From: Hypomyces perniciosus | Taxonomy: Eukaryota; Ascomycota; Sordariomycetes; Hypocreales; Hypocreaceae | Length of the DNA stretch: 64,000 nt | NCBI GenBank assembly: GCA_008477525.1 | Contig: SPDT01000010.1 | Coordinates: 1,860,001 to 1,924,000, forward strand | Direction: 5' to 3' | In this document: piece after piece, positions 36,864-48,939 of the stretch | Layout: each line of letters starts with the position of its first letter | Position numbering within the stretch: the stretch's first letter is position 1 | Translations under genes and position numbers: made by a program | Notes under the pieces: generated by a model | Seen by the model: only the letters and a program-made list of their open reading frames with translations | Database searches by the model: none | What the model was told of the DNA's origin: nothing

Positions 36864-37250
36864 ATGGTCCAGCTCACGACACTTATCGCCTTTCTGCCCC
36901 TTGTCGCGCCCACCTTGGCCGCTAAACAACCACGCATCCAAATCAACTACTACTACGATGGCGGTTGTAAAAACTTTGCTAGCAGCCCACCGAACGTTCC
37001 ATACAACCAAGCCTACAATTGGCAGTGGGGGAACTCTAATAGTGCCAATATTGCCAATTGCGATGGCTACAACTATTGCTCTTGCACCTTTTACCTTGAG
37101 AAAGATGCACAGGGCCCGTCTCTAGGAGTGACAAATAGTGGAGGAAACTGTGCCTCTTGGGGTCAGGGATTTCAGTCATTCAAATGCGTATGGGGCGACG
37201 GAGTAGAGAAGAGGAGGGATGTTAAGAAAATTGTTGAGGGGAACCTGTAA
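36864..37250 (+). CDS. Small secreted cysteine-rich protein, candidate effector
   Basis: 128 residues, no intron. I chose the ATG at 36864 because it has a strong fungal context (A at -3, G at +4; TCAAAATGG). The frame is open a little further upstream, but only with a TTG. Residues 1-19/20 form a classic signal peptide (hydrophobic core LIAFLPLV, cleavage after TLA or TLAA). The mature part of about 108 residues has six Cys (35, 66, 72, 74, 96, 108), enough for three disulphides, and is rich in Tyr, Asn, Gly and Trp (NYYYDGG, YNWQWG, SWGQGFQSFKCVWG). A KRR near residues 116-118 could be a Kex2-type site before a charged tail. No transmembrane segment and no domain I recognise. The only intact gene in the window, with normal codon use and no RIP scars, 644 bp from the nearest transposon. 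An apoplastic effector, antimicrobial or wall-associated role is possible but inferred from architecture only. Confidence 0.85.
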   Translation: MVQLTTLIAFLPLVAPTLAAKQPRIQINYYYDGGCKNFASSPPNVPYNQAYNWQWGNSNSANIANCDGYNYCSCTFYLEKDAQGPSLGVTNSGGNCASWGQGFQSFKCVWGDGVEKRRDVKKIVEGNL

Positions 37251-37893
37251 ATGTTGGGCTATATTCCTAAGGTATGTGATCTTGAGACTATTTCTGTAAG
37301 GTAGGATATTCTAACTTCTCAGTACAGTTCCCCTATGACAGAAGTTATCCGGACTTAGGGGTTATAATAGGGAGAAGGGGTAGCTTGGTTGAAGTTTAGC
37401 AGTGTCTACATTGTAGGGGCTTGGTAATGTCGAGATATAATATAAGTGTACTGTTAAAGTCTCTAAGGCTTGCAGTTAATCTTAGACACCCTTCTAGCTT
37501 TAAGTTTTCCCAATATTTAAATCATTTTTTTCTTTAATTTTATTACGAGCACTACATTAGATCTTATATCACTTAATGTAATTAGTATAAAGTATAGCAT
37601 GATACCTAACTAGTGCTTATATACTAAGTCCTAACCAAATTCGTCTTATTTTTAGTATCGCTTAGGATTCTAATGTCTTTTCAAGTTAAAACAAAACATA
37701 CTCTTTTACTTCTGTATATGTTTGAATAGCACCATCTCCTTCAGCAAAACCAATAAATCGTGTTAATCATTTATCAGAAAGATAAGGAACAGAAGCCTCT
37801 AGACTATATTATCCTCGAGCATAACACAATAACCCTGACTGAAGTGAAACTAAATAACACTACCCTTATATTATAGCCGATCAATAGTAAAGT
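37251..37893. other. 3' flank of the secreted-protein gene
   Basis: Presumed 3' untranslated and intergenic DNA, becoming more AT-rich toward 37893. No convincing ORF and no unambiguous polyadenylation signal. Gypsy B begins at 37894. Confidence 0.5.
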
Positions 37894-38153
37894 TATCAGA
37901 GACCCTCTTTAGGGCAGACGGATCGGGCGAGGGGCTGCGACCCTAGGGCAGAGTAAAAGAGGTTAAAGAGCAGTCACTGAAAGGGAAAATGGGTGCTAAT
38001 AAGTAAGTAATATACTAGAAATTAATAGTTCAGTATAGCAGTAGTAGTTTACTGGTCTGTAAAGTTCTATATTTTGAAAAATTATAGTTACTTATATATA
38101 TATTCTAGCTTATATAATATTAAAAAAGCTTTAAAACTTTTAGTTTTTTAATA
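37894..38153 (-). repeat. Gypsy B 3' LTR (copy 2)
   Basis: 260 bp, TATCAGAGACCCTC...TTTTTTAATA. The first half is better preserved than in copy 1 (GGATCGGGCGAGGGGCTGCG) and the second half is more mutated. It is the transposon boundary closest to the secreted-protein gene. Confidence 0.88.
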
Positions 38154-38270
38154 GGCTGCCCCCCTTTTATAGTATTAACTTTAATGCTAGTAAAAACTTT
38201 ATATTTAATTAGCTTTGTTCTAGCTTTTAATGCTTTAGTATTATATTGAATAATAACTATTTTATTATAT

Positions 38271-38677
38271 TGTCACGACCCGACCATATCGAAGACCAGC
38301 TCACAGGGGCACGGGAGAATATCGGTTACACCGACCAATCACTAAGAAGTGATTACCGCGCTAAGAGTAATCACTTAAACGCTTACTACACCAAGAAGTA
38401 TAATCACTTACTCGATCACTATACTATCGCAGTAATCGCAGCAACGCTTACCGGAATATCAGTAATTATATATAGATTTCCTTTATATATATACAACTAG
38501 CTTATCACTTATTTAGTATAGTTACTTAAATAGTCGTTAACAATTACATTTACTAGAACCGCCTATTTTATAGAATTGTAACTATATTACCCTACTTAGT
38601 ATTTATCTTTAACCTCTCTATTAATATAAACCTATAAACCTCGGTTTATCCTTTAAGAATTAACCTAGATTATTATA
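38271..38677 (+). repeat. Gypsy A 5' LTR
   Basis: 407 bp, TGTCACGACCCGACC...GATTATTATA. The 84-codon frame 38246-38500 lies across its start and is not a gene. The first 180 bp keep many CpG and CpA sites and the rest is more mutated. Confidence 0.94.
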
Positions 38678-39129
38678 TATTAATGACTCTTGTTTAGAAG
38701 GCTACTGAGAATCTTGAGTAATATTGCAAGTATATCTACTGCAGTATCCTTTTCTAATAACCTTAATACCCCACCCTCTATTCTACCTCCTCACTAAAGG
38801 CAGGATAATAATAAAGATAATAATATAAGTAGAAGTGAAAATAAAGATAAAGTTAATAAAATAGAATAACTATATATCTATATAAAGGAAGCCTTTTAAT
38901 ATATAAAAGCTAACTGTATAGAATAGGAGTAATACTATTAGTATTTAGTTACTAAAAATGCTAGGCTTAATTAAATAATTTATTAACAGTAAATGACTAT
39001 TATAGACTTATAGAATTAAGCGCTGCCTACACTTAACCCGAACTTTATACTAAACTATAAAGGGAATTAACCTTTAAGGGACTTAAAGGAGTTACTTAAA
39101 ATATAACCCTTTAAACACTTTAATAAAAG

Positions 39130-39850
39130 CACTATAACGCTTTAACTATTTCTTATTTAATTATACAATTATTTTACCTATTTCTTAACTAGCCTTAATA
39201 TAAAGATTAGTAAAATTCTTTTAGCTGCTAAATAACTTAAAAGAAATACCTTAAAATAGTTTAAACCTACCTAAAGGGATTTCTTTAATAATAAAAGTAA
39301 AGCTAATAAATAAATATAGTTTATATTCGCTAGCTATAATTGGTTTAAGGAAAAATTAAAGAATATCTTTAATAATATTAATAAAAAATACACTGCAGAA
39401 AATAAACTTATAAACTTAATCCAGAAAAGAAAATACTTTAACTATATTATATACTTTAAGAACTATACTTTTAAAGTTAAATAAAGAAACTTTACTTTTA
39501 TTAAATGCTTTTATAATAAATTTAAGCTAAAAGTTAAAAAGGAAGCCTATAAGTTCTTTTATAATAAAAGTATTACTAAATTTATTAAAAAATATATAAA
39601 TGTAGATAATTTACTGTATAAACTTTATTTAAATGTAAAGAAAGGATAATAGTAATCTAGATAAGTTTATAAGTATTAAAGATATATAAACTAAAGCAAA
39701 AAGCAATAAAAATATATCGCTAGCTTTAATAATAAAAGACTTAATTAAATAGATCTAGACGCTATTTAAAAAGGAAAGGTAAAGGCCGCCTATTATAACT
39801 ATAATAAACTAGGATACTTTTTAAAAGACTGTAAAGCTTTATAAAAACCA
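39130..39850 (+). pseudogene. Gypsy A gag relic with broken CCHC zinc knuckle
   Basis: Forward frame shows a gag-like capsid stretch (WFKEKLKNIFN near 39350, KCFYNKFKLKVK near 39510), an IDLDA motif near 39745 and, at 39791-39835, a zinc knuckle in which two Cys codons read TAT and the His codon reads TAC; only the last Cys (TGT) survives. These are exactly the CpA-to-TpA changes RIP would make on either strand. The gag start is probably near 38700-38900, but stops prevent fixing it. Confidence 0.85.
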
Positions 39851-41389
39851 AGAACTAATAAACCTTAAAAGCCTGCGCTAGAACCTAAACGAAAAGTTAA
39901 TATAGTTTTAAAGACTATTAATTATATATTACTTAGCTAGACTATATACTATAACAATAACTGCCTTATTTATAAATCCAGTAAAGACAGAAGTAGATAA
40001 TACTTGAAATAACCTAAAAAGATATCTATAATAAACTAAAAGGGATACTGGTTAAGATTTAAATCTTTAACTTTTAAAAGTATTCTTAAAGAGGATAAAG
40101 TAAATAGGTATTTACTATATTTAGATAGTTTAATAGAATAATACTTAAACTTTAGCTATATAAAGTTAAATAAGGATAATAATATTCTGGATAAATAAAT
40201 AATTACTGTAATTGATTATTGATATTTTAATTAAATTACTGCAGGTAATAAAAGATAGACTAGCAGTAATAACTTTAATAATAAAAATAAAAATAACCTT
40301 TTATAATATAGACTATTACTATATAATACTATATTTTTAGAACTAGAAAATATATTACCTATAAATAGTAACCTTAGGGATAAATTAAATAAATATTACT
40401 TAAACTTAATTAAAAGAGTTGCTATAGGTATATAATAAAATAGGTTAAACCTATACCTATATAGACAGCTCTATACACAAAATAGAATTAATAATAAAAT
40501 AGCCGTTAAAGCTATTCCAGTTACTTTAACTATATATAAAGAACCTATATATTTTTATATATATAAAAACTATACTATAAATAACTTTATTTATAAAAAG
40601 TATTATATTATATCCTAGGTTACTTGTATTGTATATAAGTATATAATATACTTTTAGGAGAAAGTAAAGTATAATGCATTTCCGATTGAAATCCTATTTT
40701 ACTTTATAAAGTAAATATAGGATTATAATACTTTCGAAAAATAGATTATAACTATATAGTATCGAGACTTTAAGAGTATTATTATTAAACTAGATACTAA
40801 AACCTTAAAGGAATATTATTAGCTATAAAGACTTAAAGGATATAAGTCTAAAAGATATTATATTTACTATTAGGAGAAATTAATAGAATAGTATTTTTAC
40901 TATAATAAAAGGTTTAAGTGTAATTAATAATACTATTTAGAGTATAGTAGTTTAAAGTGTATTATATATAAGCGAAATAAGTTATAGGATTAGCACTTAT
41001 AATAAGCCAATAATACTTTATATTTATTACTAGATTATATATACTATTAAAAAGATAAATATACTATTTATTTACAGGAAAAACTTTAAAAATAGTAAAT
41101 ATAAAAGTATATAGGGTATAAACCTACGTTAAAAGATAAAGAGATTAATTAAATTATAAGAGAGCTGCATTAAAACTAGTTTAATTTTATTATTTATAAA
41201 AGAACTGCCTATAATAAAAGAAGGTAGTATTTACTTTAAGGAACCTTAATTAACTGTAAAATCTATATAAGAAAAAAAGAATTAGGAAATAATTAATATT
41301 ACCTGTAAAAGGGCTAAAGGGTAATGATTAATGAATTATATCTTCTGAAATATTAGATAATAAAAGTAATAATAAGGATTTACTATATT

Positions 41390-41650
41390 TTGAATTAGAG
41401 ATAATAGTTAAGGGATATTAGCTATATATATTAATGGATAGTAGAGCGATAAGTAATTTTATTGTATTTATAACTGTAAATCGCTTACAGTTACTTTAGA
41501 AAGAGAAAACTAGACTATATTAACTTTATTAGGCAAAAAGAGGAGCCTTTATATATAATAATGGATAGGTTAAGCGAAAGATTAATTATTTTAAACTTAA
41601 AATCGCTAAATGTAAGGGAGTGGTTCTTTATAATATAGTGAATATTAATA
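41390..41650 (+). pseudogene. Gypsy A aspartic protease relic
   Basis: LMDSRAISNFI at 41431-41463, where an intact retroviral-type protease has a D(S/T)GA motif followed by FI. The Gly codon has become Arg (AGA). The D is still present. Confidence 0.8.
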
Positions 41651-42189
41651 GGTATAATATTATTCTCGGTTATTTTTAGTTAAAATGCAATAACCTTAAT
41701 ATTGACTGGGAGAATAGCTAGCTTTATTAGCGCGATAGCGAAGCTTTTTTAGTGATTAAAACTATTAAAAAGGCTTTAGCTGCAGGGCAGAAATCCTGTA
41801 TAGAACCCCTAAGTATATTAAAGAAAGGGATTAAAAGAGTTACCTTTAATTTAATTACAGAAATAATCCACTTAAGAATAAGACTTAAATAGAGTAAGGG
41901 GAAGGATAGATAAATTTAAAGAATAATTGCTTTTTTACAGAAAGCATTTAATGATATTAATAAAATGCTTAATATAAAAAGCCTTAAAATAATAGTATTA
42001 AGAGAATAATTATAGAATATCTTTAAGGAATACTGGAAGTATAATAAACTATTTAAGGAAATACTTAATATAAAGCTATTAGAATACAGCTAATAGGACT
42101 ATATAATTAAACTTAAAAATAGTGTAAGTATTACCTTCTATAAGATTTATAATCTAAATAAAAAAAAGCTTAAAAGCTTATATAACTAT

Positions 42190-42700
42190 TTAGACGATAT
42201 ATTAGCTAAAGGGTATATTTAACCTTTTTTATTAGAAGCAGGCTATCCTATTATATTTGTATTAAAGAAAGGAGGCAAACTACAGTTAGTTGTGGATTAT
42301 TAATGGCTTAATAAAGCTACTGTTAAGGATAAAACTCTACTACTATTAATTATAGAATTACAGGATAGGCTATATAGGAAGAAGTGGTTTATAGCGCTAG
42401 ACCTTAAAGGCGCTTATAACTTTATCTAAATTAAGGAAAGATATAAATAGATAACTGCCTTTTGAATTAAGTATAGTTTATTTAAATACCTAGTTATACT
42501 TTTCAGTCTTATTAACGCCCTTGCAATATTTTAAAAGATAATTAATAATATGTTAAAAGAGTACTTTAATATCTTTATAGTTATTTACCTAAATAATATT
42601 TTAATTTTCTTAAATACCTTTAAAGAATATAAAGTATATATCTATAAGGTATTATAGATACTATAAAATATTAAACTATTTATAGAATTGAAGAAATGCA
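42190..42700 (+). pseudogene. Gypsy A reverse transcriptase relic
   Basis: Forward order: FVLKKGGKLQLVVDY, WLNKATVKDKT.LLLI, FIALDLKGAYN, TAF.IKYSLFKYLV, LINALAIF and VIYLNNILIF (YLNN at about 42586-42597, from YLDD). Spacing matches Ty3/gypsy RT. Confidence 0.92.
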
Positions 42701-43009
42701 AATTCTATATATAGGAAATTACTTTCTTAAAGTATATTATTACTTTTAGAGAAATTTATATAGATCTATTAAAAGTATAAGCAGTATAAGATTAGCCTAT
42801 ACCTATAATAGTTAAGGAAGTTTAAAGCTTTTTAAGATTTGCTAACTATTATTAATAATTTATTAAAGGCTATAAAAGTATTATATAGACTCTTTATAAA
42901 CTTATTAAAAAGGATTAAAAATTTCTATAGGCATTAAATATATAAGATATATTTAATAAACTTAAGCAGCTTATTTTAAAAGAACTTATATTTATTATAT
43001 TTAACCTAT

Positions 43010-43400
43010 TTAAAGAAATAGAAATTAAAACAGATACTTTTAACTTTACTGTAAAAGTTTAATTTAATTAAAAGGATAAAAACAGTAAACTATACCCTAT
43101 TGCCTTTTACCTTAAAGCACTATATAGCGCAGAATTAAACTACCTAATATATAATAAAGAATTCTTTGCTATTATTTTTATATTTAAAGAATAGCAATAC
43201 TATTTATTAAAAAGAATATATAAAGTTAAAGTATATACTGACTATAAGAATATTATATATTTCGCGATAGTTTAATAACTCTTTAAAAGGCAGATCTGCT
43301 ATATAGAATACCTTTTAGAATTTAATTATATTCTAATCTAATAAAAAAGATCCAAAAATAAATAAGTAAATGCACTTAATAGATAAGCTGATTATAATTA
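43010..43400 (+). pseudogene. Gypsy A RNase H relic
   Basis: EIKTDTFNF opens the domain. KLYPIAFYLKAL, SAELNYLIYNKEFFAI and VKVYTDYKNIIYF follow in normal order. The D of YNKE (usually YDKE) is lost. Confidence 0.88.
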
Positions 43401-43639
43401 AGGAAAGATTAAGTATACTAGGCAGATTTTAAAATAGACCTTTAAAGGATATTATTAATAAATAGTACTTTAAGCTATATATAAGGTATTTAGTAATAAT
43501 ACTATACTTTAATGCATTAAAAAGCATTATATTACTTAAAATAATAATAAATTCTTAAAAGATATAAAGTTTAATAAAAAAGGAATTTAATAATAAAATA
43601 AAAAGATCTAGATTTTAAATAAACTTTAGAAAAATATAA

Positions 43640-44300
43640 TTATAGAAGTTTATTAATATTTAGTATATAGATATAAAGGTATTTGTAAAACTTGTAAATA
43701 AAGATAAAAGTACTTCAAGTTTCAAGGGCTTAAAAAAGTAGTATAAAATATTATCTTTTATTATATAACTTATAAAATAGTTAAAACCTTAAAATATAAA
43801 CTATATAATAAACTTTAACCTTTATTAATATTAGAATAACTATAAAAGTTAATTTTATTAATCTTTATTATTAAACTATTATTATTTATTAAACTAGGAA
43901 TAAAGATTAAATATAATAATATTTTAATAATTATAGATTAATTTATTAAATACTTTTACTTTTTTCTATATAAAGAAGTAATAGATATAAAGATATTAAT
44001 TTATATATTTTTGCAATTTATTGCAGTTAACTATATAATTTTAGCTAAGATTATTTCTAATTAAAGATTAACCTTTATATCTAAATTCTAGCAAGTATTT
44101 ATAAATTAATTAAGTATAAATTATAAGTTTAATACTATATATTACTTATAGATAAATAGTTAAATAGAATATATTAACTAGATTATTAAAGCTTATTTAA
44201 AAAGTTATATTAATTTTAATTAAGACAATTAAGTAGAGAAGCTATTAATTATATAAATATCCTATAATAGTAATATTTTAGAGTTAACGAGACTTAGCCT
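43640..44300 (+). pseudogene. Gypsy A integrase relic
   Basis: A degenerate HHCC region near 43640-43710 is followed by the catalytic core. There the residues corresponding to D(F)I..LP and (V)DRF.K near 43850-43960 and the ISN.RLTF.SKF.Q block near 44060 are readable, with stops and D-to-N changes at catalytic positions. Confidence 0.82.
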
Positions 44301-44735
44301 TATATATATTAATTACAGCTTTATATTAAATATATATAGAGCGCTAAAGAAAGGCCTATATATTAATAAAGTATAAATTAAAGCTAAAGATATAAAGTAG
44401 TTATATAAAGAAATATAAGTATACTTTTATTTTATATAAAGAAAAATAAAGAAATATACTAATAAATATAAATTAAAGGGATTAATCTTTAAAGAGAGAG
44501 ATATAGTTTACTTATACTATTATTTACTAGGAAAAAAGACTGTAAATATTAAAATAATATAACTAAGCAATAAATTAGATTTTAAGAAACTTAAACCTTA
44601 TTTAATTAAAAAAGTTATTTTAAAAGTTACTTATAAATTTATACTACTAGATAATATCCAGATTTGCCTAGTATTTTATATTTTACTATTTAAAAAAGTA
44701 TTATAAAATAAATTAAAGAATAGACTAATTATAGA

Positions 44736-44890
44736 CTTAATCGAGGTTTTACTGGTTAAAGAAAAATATAAAGTTAAGGAAATTAAAGCTATAAGAATAA
44801 AAGTTAATAAACGCTAGTATTTAGTAAAATGGAAAAACTATAGGGAAGAATATAACTCCTGGGAATTTAAGGAATACCTTGAGTACTCCT
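44736..44890 (+). pseudogene. Gypsy A chromodomain relic
   Basis: Near the end of pol, EKYKVKEIKA..., then YLVKWKNYREEYNSWE, then EFKEYL. This is the chromodomain core, with one stop where intact domains usually carry Gln before YLVKW. It defines gypsy A as a chromovirus; intact chromodomains of this group steer insertion to heterochromatin. Confidence 0.88.
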
Positions 44891-44929
44891 AGACGACTCT
44901 ATAGCAATTCCACTGAAATCTAGGCCTTT

Positions 44930-45245
44930 TAATGAAGGGTCTAATAAAGCGTTGAAAGTAAGAAGATTAATACCCTAAAAGTCCCGAACCTTTAAAAGAA
45001 CTTCCAATTCCTGCTGCTCTAGATTTTCCAGTTCATTTAAAGATTCTAGCCTACGCTCGACTATCTCTTTACCTTTGGTCTGCAGCTGTTATTTCTAATA
45101 ACAGAGACGCTTTAAACGATCCAAGGCCTTGTCCATTTCCGCCTAGGCCTTGTAAAGGGCTTTACAATAAAGTAATAAAAGTTCTTCCGCCAACTCCTTA
45201 GCAGAATTAAAACATTGCAACTTAAAAACAATACTTAACACTAAG
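44930..45245 (-). pseudogene. Antisense coiled-coil coding relic in gypsy A
   Basis: Between the chromodomain and the 3' LTR the minus strand reads, with only four stops all at likely Gln or Trp positions, FNSAKELAEELLLLYCKAL, then AEMDKALDRLKRL, then KGKEIVERRLESLNELENL, then LEVLLK and DPSLK. The heptad-like Leu/Glu/Lys pattern implies a long coiled coil. It runs against pol, so it is a distinct gene. I have an impression that similar proteins accompany transposons in other fungi, but cannot name a family. The plus strand here has no comparable frame. Confidence 0.55.
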
Positions 45246-45599
45246 AAACAGTCTTAACTATAATACTAAAAGAAAAGACTTTAAGGAAATATATAAGAGC
45301 TTAACGCAACCCCTATACTATTATATAGACGACCAATATAAATGCACTCGCTGTATTTTAAAGAACGGTCGCTTATATAATACTTTAGGCCGCGAGAGAG
45401 ATAACGAGAATAAGGCATGACGTTAAAACCGTTAATATTAATTAAGTCTACAAGTTTGCGATAACAGAAAGTCGATTTGGCATGAATAGGCTGTAAACTG
45501 TCAGATATAATAAACAGTTAAAAAGAAGGACATTATATATAAGAAAGGGGAAGGGATTAAATAGGTCTTGAGGATAAGATTAATAGGAGGGGGATATTA

Positions 45600-46006
45600 T
45601 GTTATGACCTGACTATGTCGAAGACCAGGTCACGGGGGCATAGGAGAATATCGGTTATACTAACCAATCATTAAAAAGTGATTACCGCGCTAAAAGTAAT
45701 TACTTAAACGCTTACTACACTAAAAAGTATAATCATTTACTCGATCACTATATTATTACAGTAATTGCAGCAACGCTTACTGGAATATCAGTAATTATAT
45801 ATAGATTTCCTTTATATATATATAACTGGCTTGTCACTTATTTAATATAGTTATTTAGATAATTATTAATAATTGCATTTACTAGAACCGCCTGTTTTAT
45901 AGAATTGTAATTACGTTACCCTGCTTAGTATTTATCCCTGACCTCTCTGTTAATATAGACCCACGAACCTTGGTTTATCCCTTGAGAATCAACCCGGATC
46001 ATTACA
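45600..46006 (+). repeat. Gypsy A 3' LTR
   Basis: 407 bp, TGTTATGACCTGACT...GATCATTACA, same length as the 5' LTR and less mutated in its right half. Confidence 0.94.
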
Positions 46007-46160
46007 TATATAAATACTTTTTTAAACTTTAAACTTAAAATACTTTTATATATATTTAATAGTTTTAAAGGTTTTTAACTTATTATAGTTTAAAAGTATA
46101 CTTTTATATAATTAAACCTAAAAAATAGTAAAAACGTTTTATATAATAGGCTAACCCTTT

Positions 46161-46322
46161 TATTATAGTATATAGAGCAGCAGGTTAAAGTGATATCTTT
46201 ATTATACCTTAAACGAGGCAAAAAGCTATAAGAATATAGTTTAAAGGTATAGGACCAAGTCGTTATATAAAGACGCATATAATACTAATAAGTTATTAAA
46301 GGGCAGGTTTAGTACTATAACA
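46161..46322 (-). repeat. Gypsy E 3' LTR
   Basis: 162 bp, TATTATAGTATATAGAGC...GTACTATAACA. The minus ORF 46090-46278 overlaps this edge and is not a gene. Confidence 0.92.
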
Positions 46323-48299
46323 GTACCCCCCCCCCTTTTAAACTCCATTTACCCCTAAATAGCTATTCCAAAACTATATATATTCCAATCCTCCTATTAT
46401 ATCAATTCCATTATAAGCGGCTACTGAATTACAGGTTCGGCTAATCGGTTATCTTCTTTTTCTTAATTTAGGCAGGCAGGCTAGGCTTATTAGGGTTTTT
46501 TATATAGTATTTTAAAAGGGCGGCGTCTTATCCTTTTAAATCCTTTACAGGTTACCAGCTTAATATATAGTATTTCCAGGCTATAGAATAGTATAGGCTA
46601 TCTTTATTATAGCAGTTAAAGATTTTATTAAATTCCTACTTTTCTACTACTTTATTTATTTTATTATTTCATTTAAAGATTTATCCTTATATATTTTTAT
46701 ACTCTTACTTATTAATAGCATTTTATCTTAACAGGCATATATATTAGCCTGCTTTATTAACTGCCAGTAATTTAAAAAGAGAGTTATAGAATATAAAAGA
46801 AATGCAAATACAGTTAAAGAGTTTAAGTTAATAAGCTTAAAGGTATATATTAAAGATTTTATATAGGCCTATTTATTTAATATCTCCCTTGTTTATTAGG
46901 CGGTTTATTTTAAGGTATTTAGTCTTTAACTATACTCTTTTACTAATTGCAAATCAATATAAATCCTCCTTTAATATATTAACTGCAGCCTTATATTAAG
47001 TAATTAATTATACTATAAAGGCTTTTAGTTAATTTAAGATTTATAAAAAACGCTTAACTATAGTATTTACTTTATAGAAACTTCTCTAAGTAATAAATAG
47101 GTTTAGCGGGTAAAGGTTTAAAGGCTTAACTCCTAAATATAAGTAAAAACTATAATTTATAAAAAATAATAAAGTTCCTATTATTTTAGATATTTAATTA
47201 TTTTAGGCAAACTTTATAAATAGTAACTAGTTTATTTAATGATTTTAATAAAAACTTATAAACTGCCTAAAATACTGCTTTACCTTTACATTTAGCTATT
47301 TAATCTAGCTATTAATCTTTAAAAATAATAAATTAAAGAATATTTAAAGTAAGTTTTAAGTTATTAGGATAGCTATTTCTAGAAGCTAAATATAAACTAA
47401 ATACTTTAGTCTAATATAATTATTTCTAAGGCTTTATATAAAGTATAAATCTATAAAATAAAAGTATTAGTAAATTCTTTAGTATTAAATGTATAGTTAG
47501 CGATAAAATAATATATCTGTATTAAATAATATATTACTATAAGAATATTTTTATAGATTAAGCTTGACTAGTTATAGTTAAATAGTAGTATAATATAATT
47601 TACTAAAATATTACTTTAGGCTTAAAATAGTATTAATAATAATTTTAAGAATTTTAAGGGAGTAGATTTATTTAATTTTATTTAAAAGTATAGGTTATAG
47701 CCTTTAATAAAAGTATTAATATTAATTAATATTTGCGGCTATTAGTATATATAATTAAAAAGGTTTAACGTTTTTATTTATTCTAAGTATCCCTTTAACT
47801 TAAAAGAGTATATTTAATATATAATCTATATCTTTACTTTATATATTAATAAAAGGAAAAGTTATTTTTAATAATATATTTAATTATTATAAATTTAAAA
47901 GTCTTATATTACTACCTTTAAATTATTTTAAATACTTTTAGGCTATTATTAAATAGCTGGGTTTTAACGCGTTTATATTATAATACTTACTATATTTAAT
48001 ATTTTATAGGCTTTATTAATTATTTTATCGATTAATCTTTTTAAGTCTAGGATTAAGGTGCTGGTTATTATAGTAAATAGGTTTTTATTATTTATATTTT
48101 TTATAATATTAGTATAAATATAAAGATTAAAATGGCTTTTTAAGAGTAAGGTTTTCTTTTTTTCTTTTAATTAGTTATTGTTTTAGTTTAACTTTATTAG
48201 GATATTTTAAAATCTTTTATTTAATATATTAGGCTTTACTGCTTTTAATTTAAGCTAGTAAATAATATAGAAATTATACTAGGATAAGAATTTAAACTA

Positions 48300-48900
48300 A
48301 TAGACTTATCTTTAATTTAGCGCTTTAATAGTTATAAAGTATTTTAAATTTTTATAGTCTATAATAATTTTAAATTTATTTTCTGCTCTTTAAAGTTTAA
48401 GGTGCTATTTTTTTAATAGTTTAATAATAGCTAGCAGTTTTTTATTATAAATTTTATAATTATATTTAATAAGTAAATATTTTATTAAAAAATATACTTT
48501 TAATTATAAAATACTATTTTTATTATATTAAAAAAGAATACTATTAAACATTTAGTTTAAAGTATTTATTTTTAAAACTATCTGTTTATTATAGTTAAAA
48601 AAGGCAAGGATTAAGGCAGTTATAAATTAGGTTTTAAAATAGTTAAATATAGTAGTATAAAGTTTTATTTAATTTTATAGTATATCTTTTTTTAAAAGGC
48701 TATTTAAGGGTTTATAGATATTAAAGAAGTCTTTAATAAACTGCTAATAGAAATTCGCAAAGCTTAAAAAGTATTAAAGTTTACGGAGGTTTAAAGGTTT
48801 TTTTTAATTTCTAACTGCAGTTACTTTTTTAAAGTTTATGTTAATACTATTACTTATAATAATTAAACTAAAGTACTTTATTATTATTATCTTAAATTTA
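48300..48900 (-). pseudogene. Gypsy E RNase H relic
   Basis: Minus-strand residues KIIIDYKNLKYF followed by KALN near 48330-48420 match the VITDHKNLEYF-type block of Ty3/gypsy RNase H. The rest of the domain extends to about 48900 but is badly broken. Integrase should follow at about 47200-48200 but is too decayed to show. Confidence 0.75.
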
Positions 48901-48939
48901 TATTTTTTAATATTAACTTAAAGGCTTATATTAATTAAT

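Larger units (their letters stand above)
38271..46006 (+). mobile_element. Gypsy A chromovirus-type LTR retrotransposon, full length
   Basis: 7,736 bp with two 407-bp LTRs (38271-38677, 45600-46006) and target duplication TATAT (38266-38270, 46007-46011), inside gypsy B. Purine tract AGGAGGGGGATA at 45585-45596 precedes the 3' LTR. Forward domain order is gag with CCHC knuckle, protease, reverse transcriptase, RNase H, integrase, chromodomain, which is the chromovirus layout. Every domain is inactivated by RIP-type changes. The internal region is far more decayed than the LTRs. A separate antisense coding relic lies at about 44930-45245. Confidence 0.94.

Noticed and set aside
36792..37010. 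72-codon minus ORF and a 95-codon plus ORF (36838-37125) over the secreted-protein gene
   Set aside because: Shadows of the real frame at 36864-37250. They lack an ATG in good context or any protein-like feature.
38246..38500. 84-codon ORF
   Set aside because: Spans the gypsy B/gypsy A junction and the gypsy A LTR; a composite of unrelated sequences.
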